NCBI GenBank assembly: GCA_910577235.1
Contig: CAJTMX010000041.1
Location: 12,897-32,860 of the forward strand
DNA from: an uncultured Acetatifactor sp.
GTDB taxonomy: Bacteria > Bacillota > Clostridia > Lachnospirales > Lachnospiraceae
Reading direction: 5' to 3'
Length of the DNA stretch: 19,964 bases
Both the position numbers and the translations under genes were made by a program. The first letter of the stretch is position 1. Every line of letters begins with the position of its first letter. Shown here in pieces: positions 16,744-19,964 of the stretch. The notes under the pieces are model-generated. The model had not been told where the DNA came from, made no database searches, and was given only the letters and a program-made list of their open reading frames with translations.

Positions 16744-18507
16744 CTACTCAACTCTCTTTACTAAATAGACTGCTTGTTCAAGACTCATTTCTCCCATGTC
16801 CTGTTTATCAAGCTCTGCGTCTCTTTGTCTTACGGATACAGACATATTGGTTTTCTCGTTTTCACCCACAATAATCATATACGGCACCTTATCCATGCGC
16901 GCTTCACGAATCTTGTATCCAAGTTTCTCGTTTCTGACATCCACTTCTACCCGGACATCATTTTCTTTCAAGGCCCCTTCAACCCTCTTGGCATAATCAT
17001 TATATTTATCTGAAACCGGAAGAACCTTAACTTGTACAGGTGCAATCCACGCAGGAAATTTCCCCGCGTAATGTTCCAGTAAAATACCAATGAAACGCTC
17101 TATCGAGCCAAATACGACTCTATGCAGCATAATCGGGCGATGTTTCTCCCCATCTGCTCCGATATAGTCTATATCAAATCTCTGCGGAAGCTGGAAATCA
17201 AGCTGAATCGTTCCGCATTGCCACGTTCTGCCTATGGAATCTTTTATATGAAAATCAAGTTTCGGCCCATAGAATGCACCGTCTCCCTCATTTACTGTAT
17301 AAGACTTACCCATTCCCTGCACTGCTTTTTCTAAAGCTTCCGTAGCAAGCTGCCAATCCCCATCACTTCCGATGGAATGCTCCGGTCTCGTTGACAATTC
17401 AATTTCATATGAAAAACCAAACTTTTGGTAAACTTCATCAATAAGACGCATAACACCTTGTATCTCATCCGTTACCTGGTCCTCTCTCATAAAAATGTGA
17501 GCGTCATCCTGCGTAAATGAACGTACTCTCATGAGACCGTGTAATGTCCCGGACTTTTCATTACGATGCACAAGCCCTAATTCTCCCATTCGCATAGGGA
17601 GCTCCTTATATGACCTTGGTTCCAGCTTATACACCAGCATTCCACCCGGACAACTCATTGGTTTGATTGCATAATCATCATCTTCAACCTTAAGAGAGTA
17701 CATGGCATCCCTATAAAAATCCCAATGACCGGATGTTTCCCAAAGACTTCTTTCCAACATAATGGGCGTAGAAATTTCAACATATCCTTCTCTGCGATGG
17801 ATTTTCCTCCAATAATCAATCAGCAGGTTTTTCAATATCATTCCCTTTGGCAGGAAAACCGGTAATCCCGGTCCTTGGTCAAAAATCGTAAATATTCCAA
17901 GTTCCTTACCCAATTTTCTGTGGTCTCTTGCTTTTGCTTCTTCAACCATGTGCAGATATTCCTCTAACTGTGCCGCTTTTGGAAAAGATATACCATAGAT
18001 TCTCGTAAGCATTTTATTTTTTTCGTTGCCTCTCCAATAGGCTCCTGCCACTGACAATAGTTTGATCGCTTTAATCTGACACACATTAGAAATATGCGGT
18101 CCCGCGCAAAATTCCTCATATTCTCCCTGCTTATAGAAACTGATTTGCTCTGCATCATTCAGCCTCTGAATCAGCTCGATTTTATATTTTTCACCCGCGT
18201 TATCCATAAAGCTAAGAGCCTCTTCTTTTGACTTCTCATAGACTTGCAAGGAGAGGGATTCCTTTACAATTTTTCTCATCTCCGTTTCGATTGCCTTTAA
18301 GTGCTCTTCTGAAAATGAGAAATCAAATTCAAAATCATAATAAAATCCGTTTTCGATAGCCGGACCGATGGCGCACTTCGTTTGCGGATATAAGCGTTTT
18401 ACAGCCTGTGCAAGCACATGTGCACTCGTATGCCAAAATGCCTTTTTTCCCTCCTGTTGTTCAAAGTTTACTTCTACAATTTCTCCGTTTTTTCGTAGAA
18501 CCTTCAT
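16744..18507 (-). CDS. thrS: Threonyl-tRNA synthetase lacking the TGS domain
   Basis: 587 residues against about 640 in most bacteria. It charges tRNA-Thr with threonine in the cytoplasm. After ~20 residues it enters the editing domain directly: H26-T-S-A-H30 and C134-A-G-P-H138 are the four editing-site residues. The class II core follows: motif 2 HRNEKSGTLHGLMRVRSFTQDDAH, the catalytic zinc ligands C286, H337 and H462, and motif 3 HRVVFGSIERFIGILLEHY. The anticodon-binding domain is complete (about 490-587, VKVLPVSDKYNDYA). What is missing is the N-terminal TGS domain. The start is fixed by AGGAG nine bases upstream and by the T-box leader that ends there. Base composition is AT-richer than in the genes to the left. 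It may be the only ThrRS or a second copy; the window cannot tell. Confidence 0.96.
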   Translation of the reverse strand: MKVLRKNGEIVEVNFEQQEGKKAFWHTSAHVLAQAVKRLYPQTKCAIGPAIENGFYYDFEFDFSFSEEHLKAIETEMRKIVKESLSLQVYEKSKEEALSFMDNAGEKYKIELIQRLNDAEQISFYKQGEYEEFCAGPHISNVCQIKAIKLLSVAGAYWRGNEKNKMLTRIYGISFPKAAQLEEYLHMVEEAKARDHRKLGKELGIFTIFDQGPGLPVFLPKGMILKNLLIDYWRKIHRREGYVEISTPIMLERSLWETSGHWDFYRDAMYSLKVEDDDYAIKPMSCPGGMLVYKLEPRSYKELPMRMGELGLVHRNEKSGTLHGLMRVRSFTQDDAHIFMREDQVTDEIQGVMRLIDEVYQKFGFSYEIELSTRPEHSIGSDGDWQLATEALEKAVQGMGKSYTVNEGDGAFYGPKLDFHIKDSIGRTWQCGTIQLDFQLPQRFDIDYIGADGEKHRPIMLHRVVFGSIERFIGILLEHYAGKFPAWIAPVQVKVLPVSDKYNDYAKRVEGALKENDVRVEVDVRNEKLGYKIREARMDKVPYMIIVGENEKTNMSVSVRQRDAELDKQDMGEMSLEQAVYLVKRVE

Positions 18508-18813
18508 AATTTGTTGCTCCTTTCCTTTTTTCAGCTTTAACTATTTGGCAACAACATAAGAAAAGCACCCATAAGACCATAATCATATAGTCTTAAGGGT
18601 GCGCTTAGCACGGTTCCACCTTAACTTTTCACTTCAGATTCTATCAAATCCTATCCTTTAACGCAGGCGTACGGTAACACTTACTCATTTCGGCATTACA
18701 GCTCGGGAATGGTTTTCGTCTAATCTCCACATAAACAGCTTTCACCAAATGCCATTCTCTCTGGATGTTTCCGACTAAACTACTTTTTCCGTCATTGCTT
18801 TTCTTATGTTATT
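18508..18813 (-). promoter_or_regulatory. T-box riboswitch leader of thrS
   Basis: The T-box sequence AAGGTGGAACCGTG (18622-18609) is followed by an intrinsic terminator. In Stem I, AGTA precedes GTTTAGTC, which pairs with GATTAGAC on the 3' side. GAAAACCA then gives the specifier loop with codon ACC (18713-18711), a threonine codon in agreement with the gene downstream. AGAGAG and GGTGAAAGC in between match the upper Stem I motifs. Uncharged tRNA-Thr should bind, favour the antiterminator and let thrS be transcribed. The transcript start is inferred from the promoter at 18820-18848. The first ~18 bases lie before Stem I and are complementary to the terminator tail. Confidence 0.93.
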
Positions 18814-18814
18814 G
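18549..18814. repeat. 19-base inverted repeat enclosing the T-box leader
   Basis: In the thrS transcript, CAATAACATAAGAAAAGCA (18814-18796) is complementary to TGCTTTTCTTATGTTGTTG (18567-18549) at all 19 positions, with one G-U pair. The 5' arm covers the predicted transcript start and the bases before Stem I. The 3' arm covers the last three bases of the terminator stem, its U-run and the bases after it. About 230 bases lie between the arms. Confidence 0.9.
18557..18602 (-). terminator. T-box-controlled terminator
   Basis: On the minus strand, GCACCCTTAAGAC (18602-18590) pairs with GTCTTATGGGTGC (18577-18565) around a 12-base loop, with one T-T mismatch, and is followed by TTTTCTTA. It lies directly after the T-box sequence, as expected for the competing terminator. 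Confidence 0.92.
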
Positions 18815-18819
18815 ACGGT

Positions 18820-18848
18820 ACTTTATCACAACTTCTTTATTTTGTCAA
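18820..18848 (-). promoter_or_regulatory. Sigma-A promoter of thrS
   Basis: On the minus strand, TTGACA (18848-18843) is followed after 17 bases by TAAAGT (18825-18820). The -35 is a perfect match. It lies inside the last codons of the SdpI-like gene, so thrS is transcribed from within the end of its upstream neighbour. Confidence 0.85.
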
Positions 18849-19259
18849 TGCTCTTTTAGGACACTCGTTTTCCATTTTGTAGGACACTCGTTTTCCATTT
18901 TTATCAAATATCTTTTTTAGTGCAATTTCTGTTGGAAAAATAGATCCGATAAAAGGAATGAGTTGTGCGCCACAGATAATCCCTCCCACTGTTCCCACAT
19001 AATCCATGCTTTTTCCAATTACCAAAGCCAACAATATTGCTGTAATTGGCAATATGATCAATCCGCACACATACCATATTTTACCGCAATATTTATTGGC
19101 AAACTCCCATGTATCCTTGTTTTTCATAGACATGGATGTCCGGTATCCAAATACCGCATTTATTTCTTTTGGAGTATTTTTTATAAAGTATCTTCCAAAG
19201 CCAATCATTGTAAGTGGAATTATCATATCCATAAGTAGCATAAAAATCCAAAATCCCAT
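18837..19259 (-). CDS. SdpI-family membrane protein
   Basis: 140 residues with hydrophobic segments near 3-25, 62-82 and 86-108. The stretch N34-A-V-F-G-Y-R-T-S-M-S-M-K-N-K-D-T-W-E-F-A-N55 is the SdpI family signature. SdpI protects Bacillus from the SdpC toxin, but most family members have unknown roles, so immunity is only a possibility. No toxin gene is seen nearby. AGGAGG lies just before the ATG. The upstream CD3324-like gene ends 57 bases away, so the two probably share a transcript. The last 14 residues arise from a 23-base tandem duplication; with a single copy the protein would end at ...DKNGKRVS after 126 residues. The gene is AT-rich, like thrS. Confidence 0.82.
   Translation of the reverse strand: MGFWIFMLLMDMIIPLTMIGFGRYFIKNTPKEINAVFGYRTSMSMKNKDTWEFANKYCGKIWYVCGLIILPITAILLALVIGKSMDYVGTVGGIICGAQLIPFIGSIFPTEIALKKIFDKNGKRVSYKMENECPKRALTK
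18857..18902. repeat. 23-base tandem duplication at the 3' end of the SdpI-like gene
   Basis: Two head-to-tail copies, 18857-18879 and 18880-18902, both start with TAGGACACTCG and are identical over 22 of 23 bases (the last base is G or T). Because 23 is not a multiple of 3, the second copy read is in a different frame. In the first copy read, the old stop TAA has become TAC. The duplication ends nine bases from the thrS -35. Confidence 0.95.
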
Positions 19260-19316
19260 AAAAACCTCCTACTATGAATCCCGATTTGTACTGCTAACAG
19301 AATACCACAATTACAC

Positions 19317-19586
19317 TCATTTTCTCATAATTCTGACGATGCGCTGTATGCTCTTGTGGGACAGGCAATACTTGTCCGCCAACTCCGAAGTGGTCATTCC
19401 CATGGCGTAATCCTCATAGATCAGTTTATTCCGATGGGAAAGTTCCTGAGTGATTCTGGTCTGAGAACCCCATTTCTGGCGGTTTTCCGAGCGCCTGGGA
19501 ATGTAGATATTCTCCCCATCCACATACTGCTGTATCAGCGCAATAATCTCTTCCGGCAGGATATCTCCCGCGTTTCTATAGCCCAT
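19317..19586 (-). CDS. CD3324-like small helix-turn-helix protein
   Basis: 89 residues. The start MGYRNAGDILPEEIIALIQQYVDGENIYIP matches, from memory, the small clostridial CD3324 family. It continues with a WGS-QTR-xELSHRN segment and a C-terminal helix-turn-helix, EDYAMGMTTSELADKYCLSHKSIQRIV (about 58-85), of the type seen in Mor-like and sigma-region-4-like DNA-binding proteins. It is probably a small transcriptional regulator; its target is unknown. AGGAGG precedes the ATG but is partly covered by a hairpin. It has a good promoter 150 bases upstream and is followed by the SdpI-like gene. Confidence 0.78.
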   Translation of the reverse strand: MGYRNAGDILPEEIIALIQQYVDGENIYIPRRSENRQKWGSQTRITQELSHRNKLIYEDYAMGMTTSELADKYCLSHKSIQRIVRIMRK

Positions 19587-19591
19587 GTCTG

Positions 19592-19665
19592 CCTCCTAAA
19601 ATATATATTATCTTTAGGAATAGCAATGGCTATGACAATTCATTTTCTCTTGCGATAGCCAGTGC
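19592..19665 (-). promoter_or_regulatory. Structured leader with hairpin over the ribosome-binding site
   Basis: In the transcript, TCCTAAA (19619-19613) pairs perfectly with TTTAGGA (19600-19594) around a 12-base AU-rich loop. This takes in four of the six bases of AGGAGG (19597-19592). Just upstream, GCACTGGCTAT (19665-19655) pairs with ATAGCCATTGC (19633-19623) with one mismatch. Both hairpins lie in the ~140-base leader of the CD3324-like gene. They may limit translation, but no known riboswitch class is recognised. Confidence 0.5.
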
Positions 19666-19738
19666 TACGCAAACATAACATATCTTCTCATAAAAGATGA
19701 TTCCCTCCTATTCTTGATCAGACAACTATTACATACAC

Positions 19739-19767
19739 ATTTTAGCAGAAGAGTTTTAAAAAGTCAA
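19739..19767 (-). promoter_or_regulatory. Sigma-A promoter of the CD3324-like / SdpI-like operon
   Basis: On the minus strand, TTGACT (19767-19762), a 17-base spacer and TAAAAT (19744-19739) form a near-consensus promoter. The next genes in that direction start at 19586 and 19259. Confidence 0.8.
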
Positions 19768-19964
19768 AATCTATGTCAGGACGACGGCTTATCTGCTTTA
19801 TATGCCTTTAGTTAGAGTCTTTTGTTAGTGCGCCCAAAGCCATTGTAATCCAGGGGAAAAACAGTTATACTAAGGAAAGACCAGACCTGTGTACGGGGGC
19901 AAAGGCTTTCACACGGGTCTTTGACAGTTTCTTCACAAATCCATTTCGCTGAACTCCAGTATAT
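19768..19964. other. Right-edge stretch, no supported gene
   Basis: One hairpin is visible: ACCTGTGT (19885-19892) pairs with ACACGGGT (19911-19918), flanked by AAAGACC and GGTCTTT. A frame on the minus strand is open from the edge to a TAA at 19814-19812 (50 codons), but the translation is rich in Cys and Trp and has no recognisable motif. It could be the tail of a gene beyond the edge or non-coding. Confidence 0.4.

Noticed and set aside
15730..16764. Long plus-strand open frame (344 codons)
   Set aside because: It is antisense to the methyltransferase, whose motifs and AGGAGG are clear; this frame also runs into the end of thrS and has no family features.
18549..18814. MITE or insertion sequence with terminal inverted repeats
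   Set aside because: The arms enclose a functional T-box leader, the arm overlaps the terminator, and no target-site duplication is seen at the outer borders.
19812..19964. Partial coding region off the right edge
   Set aside because: The frame is open for 50 codons but has no recognisable motif; its Cys- and Trp-rich content fits non-coding DNA as well. The sequence to the right is needed.

Overview
The window looks like chromosomal DNA from a low-to-mid GC Firmicute, most likely Clostridia of the Lachnospiraceae type. The reasons are strong AGGAGG ribosome-binding sites, sigma-A promoters with 17-base spacers, a T-box leader in front of thrS, DegV, CD3324-like and SdpI-like proteins, and many small GNAT enzymes. 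The assignment rests on gene content and style only.

Left part (1-9.6 kb). A large lipoprotein gene reads leftwards from 2780 and runs off the left edge. It is a tandem array of about 120-residue beta-sandwich-like repeats and is probably a secreted binding protein or the front of a surface enzyme. A 559-base divergent intergenic region carries one good promoter in each direction. Rightwards from 3340 there is an apparent operon: a lipoprotein of unknown family, a polytopic membrane protein ending in a J-domain with an intact HPD motif, a fused double-kinase protein (a degenerate APH fold followed by a Ser/Thr-kinase-like fold), a GNAT acetyltransferase, a DegV/FakB-type fatty-acid-binding protein and a second GNAT. 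The first three genes form the most unusual set in the window.

Middle (9.6-16.6 kb), all leftward. An FtsX-type permease and its MacB/LolD-type ATPase form one ABC exporter. Then come a GNAT-APH fusion protein, another GNAT, a tiny relic that resembles both ends of a DUF2441-type gene with its middle deleted, and a SAM-dependent methyltransferase. With two APH-fold proteins, four GNAT domains and a methyltransferase, the region is rich in small-molecule group-transfer enzymes.

Right part (16.6-20 kb), leftward and visibly AT-richer over thrS and the sdpI-like gene. It holds a threonyl-tRNA synthetase without an N-terminal TGS domain, controlled by a threonine T-box whose 5' end is complementary over 19 bases to the tail of its own terminator. 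Next is an SdpI-family membrane protein whose 3' end was extended by a 23-base tandem duplication into the thrS promoter. Last is a small CD3324-like helix-turn-helix protein with its own promoter and a leader hairpin that covers its ribosome-binding site. The last ~200 bases hold no gene that I can support.
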